Of a DNA stretch of 64,000 nt, positions 18,926 to 31,000 are shown piece after piece; position 1 is the first letter of the stretch; the number at the start of each line of letters is the position of its first letter. The stretch is from contig MNCI01013753.1 in assembly GCA_015680685.1 (NCBI GenBank), positions 59,256 through 123,255 on the forward strand. The letters run 5' to 3'. A program made the translations under genes and the position numbers. Source of the stretch: Gnetum montanum. Lineage: Eukaryota > Streptophyta > Gnetopsida > Gnetales > Gnetaceae. The notes under the pieces were generated by a model. It did no database searches, was not told where the DNA came from, and saw nothing but the letters and a program-made list of their open reading frames with translations.

Positions 18926-20678
18926 GATATTCAGCCTAAGTTTAACATGGATAACAAAACTCTAAGAGAAAAGCAAGATGTCTTAGATGCCATCCAATCA
19001 TATCTTACGATACAAATAGATTTTGCTAAGAAATCTACCTTACAAGCCATTATCAATGCAACATATAATTTCCAAGGAAATTTGAGAAAAATGGTGGGGT
19101 CACATACCAGCTGTAGTCAAAACAAAGTTAATATCTCAACCTACGGTTATTTTCCTTAGCGCAATCATCAAGGAATTCATTGGATATAAGGCTAATCTAG
19201 AAGAGGTTTACCGAGATAGGTTTTTCAAAGCTAGATTGCACAAAATGCAACAATTATCAGGATTCCTAGACGCCATGGAAACATGGTATTATTATGAAAA
19301 ATTAACTCATGAAACAGCTGCTAAAGAACATCTCATAGGATGTTTACCGCAACCATTTTGTAATACATATATGGCTGAATTAAAGAAACAAAATCTATGT
19401 GCCGCTAAAATGAGTTTTGGGCAGATTAGACAGTTTTTAGAATAAACAAATAGAGAATTGTGCTATGCTCAAGAGACCCAGCAATTAGTTAAAAAGTTAA
19501 ATACTAGGTTAGGTAAAAGTTTGTGTTTAGAATTGTGTCCAGAAGAAAAGTACAAAAACAAAGAAAAACAAAAATCATCTAAAATATGTCATGCTTGTAA
19601 AGGATCTTCATCAAGATCAAAGCCTCGTAAACAATGGAGAAGGAAATAATCATCACCTCCTCCTCGTAGACATGTAAAAAGATATCCTGGTTTCTTCCGT
19701 AGATGACCTCGTAGAATGTAGCCTAAAGATATTAAATGTTTTATTTGTGGAGGTCCACATTTAGCAACCAATTGTCTAAACAAAGATAAGGACAAAAAAG
19801 AAAGGTTAATTTTATTAAAAAGCATAATATTAGGGAAACACATTTTGAATGGATATCTGATCTTGAAGAAACAGATATTCTTTACAATGCACAAAGTGAC
19901 ATGTGTCCCTCATCTCCATCTGAAAAAGAGGAAAGTGAGGATGAGTATTAGAAAGAATACGATAGACAACTGGCTTTTGATTACGTCGAACCTTCGTATC
20001 CTTCTGACTCCTCCGATGGAGATGTTTATTACTGTAATATGAACCACGCCTCAACATCCAGACCTACACAAGAATCAAATGAAACCAAATGGATACAAGA
20101 TCAGATAACCTTAACTAGGATACAACTAGATAGGTTAAAAACTAAGTTAAAACGTACGCCTATAGATGATTTAACAATTTATATCCAGTTAGATAAACAG
20201 GTTAGTGAAAAGAAGGTTGAGTTAAAAGCCTTGAAAAAATGTGAAAAAGATATTAATGTCTTATGACAGCCAACCATTAGATTCAGAAACAGAACAAAAA
20301 GAAGAATTAGAAGAATGGTTACAAGAAGAAGAGCAAAGGTTACAAGAACCTTCTCATAATGACCAACAACTAGAAAAGCATGGAAAAAGAAAATTGTGAA
20401 TAGAGTAATTAAAAATATTTCTAGACAGAGCTGAAAAAGAACTTGAGAAACTAGAAGAAGAAGAAGAAGCTTATTTGCAAAAAGCTTATGAAGAAGAAAT
20501 TTCTCAAATTCATATGATTACAGTAAATCAAAATCAGCATCATAAGGTACAAACTCCTTTATGCACATTTTGGATTAAATTAAAAGGATTTAAACCTTAC
20601 CCTATAGATGCTTTGATAGACTTTGATGCAGAAGTTAGCTTAGCAAATAAAGCTGTTATCCCTTCCTATCTGTGGGAG
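18926..20678 (+). pseudogene. Endogenous pararetrovirus unit E: coat region to start of protease
   Basis: Leader of unit D joined directly to the coat region (DIQPKFNMDNKTLREKQDVL). Continues through METWYYYEK, the basic arm, the zinc knuckle (about 19,736-19,774), the coiled coil and the first protease strand (DFDAEVSLANKAVIPSYLW). It stops within TGTGGGA at about 20,672-20,678, where gypsy DNA begins. Frameshifts occur near 19,095 and 19,800 and stops near 19,443, 19,647, 19,706, 19,719 and 19,948. The lesions differ from those of unit D, but several (the knuckle-region frameshift, the TAG after GAGTAT) are shared with unit A, so A and E are close relatives or duplicates. Confidence 0.82.
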
Positions 20679-22142
20679 AACATGATGGCAGATGCATTCA
20701 GTCGCCGTCCTCAACCTGCCTCTCAGCTCTTTTCCATTATTGGGCCACAAACTTCACACGTTCAATGTGACGAAGTGTTGCTGGCAAGAATTCAGGATGG
20801 GTTGAAAAGGGACCCTCATATCATTGATTTAATGAAGTTGATAGAAACTGGGCGAGCACCACAGTTCAAAATGAGGGATGGACTGCTTTGGTTTCGAGAT
20901 AACTGGATATGCATTCTAGATTGGGATGGTCTACGCAAGGAGATCATCCGAGAATGCCATAACACACAGTGGCTAGGGCACCCAGGACAACAAAGGACCT
21001 TGGCTCTCATTGAGAGAACCTTCTTTTGGCCAAAAATGTATCAAGATGAGATTGCTTATATCCAGAAGTGTCTGGTGTGCCAGCAAGATAAGGGGTCTAC
21101 GGAGTGTCCGGGTGGTCTTCTGCTGCCCTTGGAAATCCCTCCATTTCCATGGGCTACGGTGTCTATGGACTTCATCACGGGATTGTCAAATATTCAGGGT
21201 TTAAGCAACATTATTGTTGTGGTGGACAAATTCTCTAAATTTGCCATATTCATTCCCTGTTCATCACAGTGTTCAGCTGAGGACACAGCAGCATATTATT
21301 TTGATAGGGTGGTTCGATATTTTGGGTTACCCATGAGCATCATTTCAGATCGTGATCCGCGCTTCACAAGTGCTTTCTGGCAAGCACTATTTGGCATGAT
21401 GGGTACCACCCTTAAACTGTTAACGAGCTTTCATCCATAGACCGATGGGCAGACGGAACGGATGAATCGAGTACTTGAAGAGTATCTGCGTCACTATGTT
21501 CGTAATGACCAAAAGAACTGGCCATTTCTATTAGGGATTGCCTAGCTGAGCTATAACATCCAGAAGTCCTCAGCTATTGGGTTCTCTCCTGCAGAATTGG
21601 TAATGGGAAGGCATCCCATTACCCCTCATATGGTCTCTTCCTCGTTGCAGGGACGACATCCCACAACAGATGAATTCTTGAAGAGGTGGTCTGAAAATGT
21701 TGATACAGCAAAGTATCATCTGAAGAGGGCAACACAATGAATGAAAAAGTATGTTGATCGAAAACGCCAGCCTCGTGAGTTCAAGGTGGGAGATTGGGTC
21801 CTCCTGAAGTTGGACCCATGTCAGTTTAAACCAAAACAGAGAACTACCTCCAAGCTGATGAGGCAGTATGATGGTCCTGTCCGGATCATCGATAAAATCA
21901 ACCCTGTAACATATAAGCTTCAGCTACCGATCAATATGGACCGAGTCTATCCAGTTTTTCATGTTAGCATGCTGAAGTCGTTGCTGGATGGGTTCCCATA
22001 TCCAGAGAGAAGCCTCTCGATCAGAGAGCGATCTTGTATACAATCTATACAAGGAAAGAGAGCAGAATGCATCTGGAACTTCCGGACCATTGGCCACGGG
22101 ACAGATTTGAAAGTGGAGTTCCTCATCCACTGGAGCGCTTGA
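20679..22142 (+). pseudogene. Ty3/gypsy (chromovirus-type) RNase H end, integrase, chromodomain-like tail
   Basis: Begins at the end of RNase H (NMMADAFSRRP). The integrase zinc finger H-H-C-C follows (ECHNTQWLGHPG ... KCLVCQQDKG). The DDE core has TVSMDFITGL, SIISDRDPRFTSAFW and TERMNRVLEEYL, so all three catalytic residues remain. A GPY/F-like module follows (GDWVLLKL ... YDGPVRIIDKINPVTYKLQLP). Last is a chromodomain-like end (LKVEFLIHWS), which marks chromoviruses. Stops: TAG 21,438-21,440, TAG 21,543-21,545, TGA 21,738-21,740. Gag, protease and RT are missing, replaced by viral unit E, so it is inactive. It would have integrated element cDNA into chromatin. Confidence 0.88.
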
Positions 22143-22828
22143 GGTCCCAGGAAAACTTGATCTTGAACTTCTGTAGGGAACAAGCAATTGACCTCCCACC
22201 TTGGCTGCTCCAATGATGGATGGAGAAACCTCCCATGTAAAAAAAAATAAAAAAATTAGAAGAGGTGCAACATGTGGTGCGTTATAGGATTCAAGAGCGA
22301 ATTCCTGTGGGAGTCGGCCTCAAAAATGGGAGGAAGGTGCCTGGAGCCATTCAAAGTGCTCTATAGGTGATGGGGCTTAAGATTCAAAAAGTGTTGAACT
22401 TAAGACCCTTAGATCTTGGGATCATACGAGTCAGGGGACGCCCTGGAACTCATGGATCCCTAGGTCAGTGCGTTCTATCATGTTGCAATGATAGACCACT
22501 TGATGTCCTCCCATAGCTTGGCATTTTAGGCCAGGTATGGAAGGATGGACAGTCCAAGTCTTGAGGAGTGATGCTCTTGATTTAGGTGTCAGATACTAGG
22601 ATGAGTCCGAATTCTAGGAAGACGGTCGAGTTCAATGAAATTGCTTTACGGCCTTAGGCCCTAGCAGTTGGACCTTCCAGAACCAAAGATCCCTTCGAAT
22701 TGACTCAGAATAGCATGGGCATACTTCCCCTGAATTGACGGAATTCTCCCTTGGTTTTGATGTAGTAGCCTCGCGGGTTACCCAGGCCATGCTCCGATGT
22801 CGTCGCTCGTTTTAAGCGGGGAAGAATT
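22143..22828 (+). other. Post-pol region of the gypsy element with polypurine tract
   Basis: Untranslated retroelement sequence with no long frame. It ends with AAGCGGGGAAGAAT (22,814-22,828), a purine-rich tract in the position expected for the plus-strand primer next to the 3' LTR. Confidence 0.55.
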
Positions 22829-23388
22829 GTGAGTGAGGTAGCAGGGTTGCTGGTAGCCTGCTACCTCCCCCACAGTTCTGGGGCCATGGGGGCACAAGGG
22901 GTCCTCCGCTCCTTGTGTCTTCGAAACCATACTGGCATGGCAGTTCCATGCATTAGTAAGAGGAGGGTACGACCTACCTCATTACCCCACTCGGTAGGAC
23001 CTTGCCTGGGAGGGTTGCGTAGTTCAACTCTGCGTTGGTTGTTTTTACCGGGTGTGTCATGGGACGTGCTATGGGATGTTGCGAGCGCTCTTTGGAGCGC
23101 AACACCAACTACCAACACGTGGTGATGAATCTGGAGGGTTCAGCTGGTAGTCCCCGTGGTGTCCACGTGAGTGGAGCAAGGGAGTGGTATTTAGCTTGTT
23201 AGCGTATTGCGAATATTGTATGAAACACCACTCAGGAGACATGCTAACGCTAACACATTGTTTGTTGGCATATGTTTTAGGCTTGTTGATTGCTGAGGCA
23301 TATTCCTCTTGAGTTTTGTCCTGATTCAGAATCTGCTTGGGAAACTCTTGAGGTGCCAAACAACGTGCTCAGGGACAACGCTGTTACA
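22829..23388 (+). repeat. Putative 3' LTR of the gypsy element
   Basis: Follows the polypurine tract directly, starts TGTGAGTGAG and ends GCTGTTACA, a TG...CA boundary about 560 bp long. The 5' LTR is not in the window, so the boundaries are not confirmed by comparison. Confidence 0.5.
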
Positions 23389-24670
23389 TTCTTAGCATTT
23401 TTTATTTTTTGTTTTTGTTTTTTGGACCTTTGCATGTGGTTGATTCTTCATGTTTTTCAAGTTTGCTATGTTTTCTTGCTAGAATGTTGGGAATGGGATG
23501 GTGTTTTTAGGAAACCACGTTTTTTATTTCTAAAGTGTTAGAGAAGGGAATCTAGTTATTTTGTGGAGATGCTGAGCATGAGCGAGCTATGAAGCTGTGT
23601 TGTCTGAAAGTATATTTGAACCCTTAAAGCAGGGCTGAGATAAAATTTTTTTTGTGTGCGGATGCGAATTCATTTTTCTAAAGATATTTGTAATCTGTAG
23701 CTCAATTGGATTGCTGATTTTCCACAGTCGCAGAAGACGAATTCGTTTTTCTAAAAATATTAAAATATTTGTAATCTGTAGTTCAATTGTAATTTGTAGT
23801 TCAATTGTACACACTTTTTCTAAAAATATTTGTAATCTATAGTTCAATTGGATTGATGATTTTCCACAGCCGCAGAAGACTCCACAGGATGTCTAGAGCG
23901 TGTCAACCAGCACTTTGACCATCAAGCAAACCAAGCGGAGTGTCTCAACCAGATCAAGCAAAACCAAGTGGAGCAATAGTTGAAGAACAACGCAACGTTG
24001 AAGGAATATGCTCTATTTTTCCAAACTAATATGCCACCCCTGTTTTCCCAAACTAAGATGCCACCCAAAGCGAGCAAGCAGGAGCTGTGCGCTCCCTATA
24101 AGAGCCAAACCAGTGGGAATGATATCTGGTAAAGATACTATAAATCATACTATAATAACCATAGTTACCAGAGTTACTAGAAATGAGAAATGGAGCAAGG
24201 TGATGGTGAGGGAAACATGACAGAAAAGAAACAGCATAAAGAATCCAAGCAATGATCTTAAAGAATTTGAATATTTCCATATAAAAAATGAAACAGAAGT
24301 GATGCTTGGGAAGAGAACTACCAATATAACTCATATATTAGGAAAGAAATTACGGTTTATGGTGAAATATCCTTAATTTAAATGTATTTTATTTAATAAT
24401 TATGGGAAAACGTTTCAGTTTTCTCAGTAAACACCTCAAGCAACGGTGTTTTGAAATGGGTTTTTGAGTTTCTGTTGCGGAAACAAAAAACGCGAAACAT
24501 TGGGAATCCCTTGCGTTTGCACATGAAGGCCATGTAACATTGCGTTTGCACATGAAGGCCATAATTGTAACATGTGGCTGATGTTGCAACTGTGGCTTTA
24601 TGTGCAATTACTATGATATGGTGTCTTGATATCATTTCCCATGTGGTTTTGCTGTTAAAGTGCCAACAAC
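23389..24670. other. Non-coding stretch with small repeats
   Basis: No gene recognised. Contains a T-rich run (23,395-23,425), the duplicated 65-bp unit listed separately, and a 22-bp direct duplication TTGCGTTTGCACATGAAGG at 24,510-24,562 (30-bp period). Confidence 0.45.
23672..23880. repeat. Interrupted tandem repeat (65-bp unit plus partial units)
   Basis: TTTTTCTAAAGATATTTGTA followed by ATCTGTAGCTCAATTGGATT and TTTTCCACAGTCGCAGAAGAC occurs at both ends of this span. Shorter copies of the TTTGTAATCTGTAGTTCAAT part lie between them. Confidence 0.7.
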
Positions 24671-24706
24671 AGTTTGAGGGTAGCCCTGCTTTGCACGAGC
24701 CATGAT
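24671..24706 (+). pseudogene. Receptor-kinase fragment 1, left part
   Basis: TTTGAGGGTAGCCCTGCTTT and onward matches the kinase 3' region of the pseudogene at 41,119-41,153 (encoding LRVALLCTSHD). It stops in CCATGAT at a Ty1/copia remnant and resumes at about 25,572. Confidence 0.7.
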
Positions 24707-25561
24707 CATATCAGCACTAAATTAATGCTAGCTGATCCTTTGACCAAAGGAATGCCACCACGGTCGTTCAAGGATCATGTCACTCGGATGGGACTTGGTT
24801 CCATGTTGTAATATGTTGTACAACATTACAGTGTTAATGAAACTCTATTCAGTTGTGTGTTTTCTCATACAGTTGTGCATAAAGTCATTAGAGAACACAC
24901 ACATAAGGTTGGACCACGAATAAACATTGGGTTTGTTCATACAGTTATAGTTACCATATAAAGGAATTGACTTTGAGAAATAATACATTGTAATACATGG
25001 AAGATACTACTCGCATTAAGAGGAACTATCACCATGATTCATGTATTTGTTTCTTGAAAGTTGGATATTAGAATAAATATGGAGACCAAGTGGGAGATTG
25101 TAACAATTGTGGAAACATGCCTCCTACGTAAACATGGAAAGTCCTAAAAACGATTCAACTTTCTAATGAAACAATGTGATAGCTTTGGAAATTTCTATTC
25201 ATTGTTATCGGTAATGGTCTCATATTTTTCTAATAAATGGTAACTGGTTCCGGTGCCTTACGGTTTCTTGATGGGAGAACACGGCACCAGGTATCAATTG
25301 CAGTATAGCAGTTCAGGTCCCTTTCACAGTCGCTTACAGTCTGCATACACCATCACCGCAGAGCGCCCGTGTGAAAGAAGGTCCAAAACATTCATCAATG
25401 GCATCAATGGCTGGAGGTCAGTTCGATCTGTTTTTTCAAATTGATTTGTGCATTTTTGTTTCATGCACATTTGTAGATTAAGAGATCTGTTTTTTACATG
25501 CTTCTGCTTGTGCAATCCGGTTCTCGATGCACGTCAGATTTCTTACAGCTTTATCAGGTCA
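24707..25561 (+). mobile_element. Ty1/copia 3' remnant (RNase H end plus 3' LTR) inside a kinase relic
   Basis: 24,707-24,812 encodes the typical copia RNase H tail (HISTKLMLADPLTKGMPPRS ... MGLGSML and stop). A spacer and the polypurine tract AAGTGGGAGA precede a putative LTR, 25,099-25,561, which starts TGTAACAATTG and ends near GGTCA. The flanks carry CCATGA on the left (24,699-24,705) and ACCATGA on the right (25,562-25,568), a possible target-site duplication. The 5' part of the element (gag, protease, integrase, RT) is missing. Confidence 0.7.
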
Positions 25562-25571
25562 ACCATGAAAT

Positions 25572-26160
25572 GTTTCATCAGGGTCATCCATGAAAGAAGT
25601 AGAGTCGGTTCTATTTAAGATCTATGATTTATACACTGATTCCTCATCACAAATAATAGTCCAGACCAATCCAGCCTTTGCCGCAATAATCATAAATTCC
25701 AAAAGAAATCAGAAATTGAAGAGGTATTCAGCTCAATCTTTTAGGTAACGTTACAGGACAATTGCTTTTGAGTTTTCTAATGCATTGGTGCCATTTACAC
25801 TACATTTATAATATTCAAGATTTTCAGTTGGCCCTCGCATGTGCAATGCTTTGTCATTCTGTCATCAGTTTGGGAGGCTTTCCATTTATGTTCATTATTC
25901 TTTTATCTTGTTTGGCAGACTGCAATTTCCCAATTTGTGGTGAAGCATTTGTTCACTTTTTGAACAAACGGTATGCATTGTAAATCTCTGGTCAGAAAAC
26001 GAGAACACAGCTAACAGAAATGGCTCATTTTTTAGCAGGCTTAGACATACAGAGAGAGAATTAGACCGTAAATATGAAGTCAAAGAACTAGTGGTCGAAC
26101 CATTGCAAAAGTGAAACTTGTATAAATGCTGGGTAATTCTCACTTTTTAAGAAATTGTTT
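25572..26160 (+). pseudogene. Receptor-kinase fragment 1, right part (3' end and downstream flank)
   Basis: 25,585-25,745 matches 41,165-41,364, the last ~60 codons of the LRR kinase (MKEVESVLFKIYD) with small deletions. Similarity then continues through the downstream flank (AGAAATTGTTTAA ... CACTGTTGAATAGC, compare 41,735-41,765). Extension beyond the stop codon means the copy arose by segmental DNA duplication, not retroposition. Confidence 0.7.
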
Positions 26161-26639
26161 AAGACACTGTTGAATAGCCGAAGTGTGTTAGTGGGCAGAA
26201 ACATGCTTTGTTTTTAGCAGCGTTGATTCACGGTTGCAGGTTTAACTGCACGTATAATATGCGGATTTAGAGAATCAAACAATGATGATTGGATTTGATA
26301 ATTGCAGAATTGTTAAATGTTTATGGTTACTGTTGTAACGCCTCTCAAAACGACCAAGGGTGAATCTTATTCTACACTACTAGGACTTCACAGCGCGTCA
26401 TGTCTGCAATACATACCTACATACTTATTACATTAGTGCCATCTTTTATTCTGCAAATAGTTAAGTACACCGTTATGATTTCTATGAGGACGAAAAGCAT
26501 ATCTTGAAATGAAATTAAAGAAAAATGGTTACATTCTAATATATTTTGTGAGTAAATTTTATTTATACCTTTACTTTTATTTTTATTAATAAAATTTTTC
26601 ATTAAAGCATCAAAGCATCTCTTAATTCTACTTTGGATG
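26161..26639. other. Non-coding stretch
   Basis: No gene recognised. It may still be decayed flank of the kinase duplication; similarity fades here. Confidence 0.4.
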
Positions 26640-28620
26640 AAATCTTTTAGATGGCAACGTCCCTGGTTGGGAACATGAACTCTATTCAATATATTGACCT
26701 CAATCACAACAAACTAGAAACCAACACTGCAAGTGAACTTGCTCTTCCAAGTACCGCTCTTACTTTATTTGGATCATAATCATTTATGAAGCCCATGTTT
26801 ATGCCAACCATCTTTTACGGAACAATGCCATTTACATTGTGGGATGGCTAAATGCAGTGGAGCTTAATCTCTCTTGCTACAATTGGAAATCTGCCTTAAA
26901 AAATTTGGATATAAGTAAACATTAGTTCAGTATTGATATATAATGTAATTCTTTTGCAAGAAGGGTGTTGGGAGTCATTGAATCATCTTTATCTTTATTT
27001 TTTGGATTTTGCTTATGAAAATTTTGAAGGACATATACCATGTAGATAGGATATATTTAAGAACCTAAATAAACTATCTTTCATTAGAAATCCCCTCCTA
27101 TGTGGGATGCTTTGGTCTCAAAGAATGCAATATATCAAAACACCATACTTTCGACAAGTTCTACTTGAAAGCATTGATATCTAATGTAATTCTTTCACAA
27201 GTTGGGCGTTAATCATTTTTCTTATCTTTATTTTTTGGATTTTTCTTATAAAAATTTTGAACATATACCATGTAGATGGGGCATATTTAAGAACCTAAAT
27301 AAACAGTCTTTTCATTAGAAATCCCCTCCTATGTAGTGGATGCTTTGGTCTCAAAAATGCAATATATCAAAACACCAAAATTTCTACAAGTTCACCCTCT
27401 ACAATCTATGGATGATGAGCATGATTTCCTATGCATTAAATAAATCTGATTCTTGGAATTGCTTTAAGTATGTATTAAATAAGGGACCTTTCAAAACAAT
27501 GGCATAACCAGTTGAGCTATCTATCATTAGCTATTTTCAAAAAGTAAGATTATGTACATGAAAATTAGGGGTTACATCTTTAATGCTATGTCCAGTTAAA
27601 AACCTTGGTTATTAATAAATTAGGGTGAAAACATAATCCTTTTTCTTTCCTTTCTTTCCCTTTTTATTTATTAAATCTTATCAAAAATAGTTTTTATAAT
27701 TTATAATGGTTTCACGAAATTTTTAATTAAAAACTAAAGTGAGTACCAGCAGAAGATCCGATGAGCTTGTGTTGTCCCTCACCTGGTGCATAATGTATAT
27801 GAAACTTTTCCTGGATTTATTTCCTTGTGCAGGGTTTGTGTGTCTTTCCATCAGCTTTTTGTTTTTCTGTCTTTGCATCTGCTTTTTGTTAAGAAAGTTT
27901 AGTTTAATGCTTTTAAATAAAAATAGATTGAACAAAATAGTTAATCATCATGGGATGCAATAAAAATAAATCATATAAACTTTTTGTTACAATAATAGAT
28001 GCCTAGATATCTAGGGAAAGGACAATCATATATTATCCTCATAATATGTTGTTGCTTCTTGCTAGGGTAAAGTATTGAATTGGAGAAGAGGTGTCCATCA
28101 AAAAAGGTGTCTATATCTTTGGAGTGGTAATCATAAAGGTCATGACAAGAACAGAGCCCACAGATTATATGTTTGATCCTCATCTGGCTTTACCAGATTG
28201 GGTATCCACAGTATTCCAAACATGGGAGATGAAAAAATAGACAAAGTTAAACAGATTTTAACAGAAGTCCATCATAGAGGTGAAGGGATTGAAATCCAAA
28301 AAGAAAAATATTTGGATGCTGTTCAAGGTATGTTGAGTGTTGCCCTGATTTGTACAAGCAAAGATACTATATTCAGACCATCCACAAAGGACAGGACTCC
28401 GCTCTATCAAAGATATATGATTCCTACAGATCTTTCTCATTCATTATTGACATTGAAATCTGATTGCGGTCTCCCGGAAAGAATTTGGATCAAGTAGCAA
28501 GGAAAGCTGCAAACACATTTGCCATTAAATAAATATGGAGAAGCAGAAACAGAAATTGAAGAGGTATGCAGCTTAACCTTTTAACGGTTTTGCACTTTTG
28601 CTTTTGCTTTGCTTGCATTG
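26640..28620 (+). pseudogene. LRR receptor-kinase relic 2
   Basis: 26,649-26,780 matches the LRR segment at 39,207-39,340 (MGNMTCIQLIDLSYNKL). 26,830-27,420 matches the last LRRs and the juxtamembrane entry (IPCRQGKFKKLS, SFIGNPLLCGG), and part of this is present twice. 27,430-28,060 has lost recognisable transmembrane and kinase N-lobe coding. 28,068-28,500 matches kinase exon 2 (EYGIGGEVSIKGDVY ... WVSMIFQ ... EAVEGILRVALLC) but with several stops and shifts. The gene at 37.5 kb is the template for this reading. It is certainly non-functional. Confidence 0.75.
26931..27410. repeat. Internal tandem duplication (~239 bp) in kinase relic 2
   Basis: The segment beginning AGTATTGATATATAATGTAA at 26,931 is repeated from about 27,170. 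Both contain TTTATTTTTTGGATTTTGCT, the ATACCATGTAGAT block and AAATCCCCTCCTATGT. The copies have diverged. Confidence 0.65.
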
Positions 28621-30790
28621 TTGGCCCCAAAAGATTCAGGTTGTTCCGTTGTTGGACAGAGGCAGTAGTCTACCGGAAATTTTAGTTTGTTCTCCTGAAT
28701 TATAGACAAAATTCGAAATTACGATCTCATAACATTTTAGTGACTTGATGCATCAATTACAGTTGTGTAATGACTTTATCAGATAATCCAATGCTTTTGC
28801 CATATTGATTTGTAAAGGATTTTACACATGATAATATTTAAATTCCTAGTTGAAAGCATGTTCCTTATGCTTGAATTTCTAGTTGAAAGCATGTTCCTTA
28901 TTCTTTAAAGCATGAAAATTCTGGTTAATATTTGATTCAGTGAGCCAAGACTCTAAACATGACTTTTGAAGGAACATAGCGAACAACAACATTCTGGTAA
29001 ACTAATTGGTGAAAGAAGAATGAAAATAACAAGAGGTTACTTAAAGCATAGCATGTGATTAAGAAGTGATTTTATAGGTCATGAGTGGTGGCATATCCCA
29101 ACACTTTACTATACAAGTCACAAGTGTTCATGCATGACCAGACCATAATCTATGGATCAACAATGTAATTATGCTAGGATTTTATATTAAGTTTGCGATT
29201 GTTGTCGTCTCACCTTGAGTTAGTGAAATTTGAAGGTATGGTTTAACTCACAGTGAGACATATGATAAGTGATGTTGTAAGGCTTTCAATACTCTTAATG
29301 ATAAACATGATTGAAAATGGAATTAAAGTCTATAGTCCAAGTAACACCGAAATGGAAATCTACTGTAGCCTCGAGTGATGACCATCTAGTCCTAGTTTGC
29401 CAATCATGTCTTAGGCTCATGTAATTGTTACTAGGATTAACAAGAAAAGTCACTACTGAGCAAAACAAGTGAGTCTACTACTGGGTTACCAAACAATTAC
29501 ACCTAAACACTTAAAACCAATTCTATCCATTTTGCTTAACTAATGAGCATAAAAAGTAAAATACTTTGGAATGTAAACGATTAAGCTAAGCAAATATAAA
29601 AACTATGCTAAGCAAACAATCAAACAAAAGGACTAAGGAAATGCTGCAATGATGTAAAACAATCTTGATCTTTATTGTTGATGCCGAAGTATAATTCTCT
29701 TGAATAAAGACTATGTTCAACTACTTAACACCACACTGCGAGCATTCATACTATCACTAAAACTACAAAATGAAACTGCAAGAGTTTGGTTAAGGATTGA
29801 CAAAAAATTGTTATTGGTTGTGTGTCTAAGCATCAATACTTATAGGGTTGCACAGCTCCTGAGATATTGTATCAACAATGATGTAGTATGGGCTACGATA
29901 TCATTGATACAATATTGTAGTTATGATATTGCACTTGGTAAAAAAATGATTTTATCAATAGGGTTAAACATTTGGGAACAAGGATAAAAATAAATGTAAC
30001 ATAAGGGGGAAATAAAGTTAATAGATAGTGGAAATTGATGTTGTTCCATATAATATGGTTATAGAAGAAATCACATATCTTAATGATAAGCAAAACTTGC
30101 AACTTGTTACATGGTGGATAACTTACCACATCAGTTATCAAAGAGTAAGAAAATATTGTCATAATCTTAATACAATTCTACTATAATTAAAAATCATGAT
30201 AAGATTACTAATAATAGTAGTTCATATTTAAGGCATACCAATAGAATAACATATTATCGATTTGAAGATTTCCTGAAACGAGTGTATATGGGTTAGAAGT
30301 AGGATGTTTTGGTCAAATATTGTTAAAACTAGAATCAATTTGCCTTGCTCAATTTTCATGTGCAAGTGATAGAGGGTTCCCAAATTGTACCTTTGCAATA
30401 CGATATGAGCATGAAATGATATTGTCAGAAAATGTCATTTTTGGAGGAATGTTATTTCCATCCTGTCTTGGTCACAGACAAGATCTACAAAAACTAAATG
30501 AATCTTTGATAAAGTCTTACCAAGGTGAGTGCTACTTATTTGTTTAATGCATGGGTGCTGCTATATTAAATTTAAAGGCCCATTTTCAATATCTTCTAAA
30601 ACTTTGAAAAACTCTGAAATTACCTAGATGTGATGGAGGATTCATTGATATCCATGGAATACCTGATCTTTTTTATTCATTGAATTGCTTCTTATTGATT
30701 TATGAAACTAAACTAGAATTAAGGTTTTATTATGTCTGAAGACACAAAGGATCTATTGGACAAACATTACATTTGTATCATGAAAGTTAA
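28621..30790. other. Non-coding stretch, no gene seen
   Basis: AT-rich, only short frames without recognisable motifs. Minor direct repeat TCTAGTTGAAAGCATGTTCC at about 28,847-28,900. Confidence 0.5.
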
Positions 30791-30794
30791 ATAT

Positions 30795-31000
30795 TAATTC
30801 AACAAAGTAGCCAATAATACGGGATGCAATAAGAAAAGATCATATAGACATTTTGCTGAAATATTATATTTTTGTATCAAATGTAAGTCTGAGGATGGGT
30901 GACTAAGAAAAATGTGATGCTCATCCTCAAGATCTCTTGACCTATATAGCCTACATGTGCATTTTCCTTTAGGAAGTTGCATCCATCACATACTTTCTAT
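30795..31000 (-). pseudogene. Possible LINE C-terminal zinc-knuckle relic
   Basis: The minus-strand frame reads CTCRLYRSRDLEDEHHIFLS and then LHPVLLATLLN. This resembles the Cys/His end of plant non-LTR reverse transcriptases (C-R-x-C ... E-D-E-x-H). A better-kept relative lies at 36,340-36,480 on the plus strand. No RT domain is attached, so the call is tentative. Confidence 0.4.

Noticed and set aside
22829-23125. 98-codon plus-strand frame
   Set aside because: Lies within the putative gypsy LTR and has no motif.
24707-25561. Complete Ty1/copia element
   Set aside because: Only the RNase H tail, polypurine tract and one LTR are present; no integrase or RT core.
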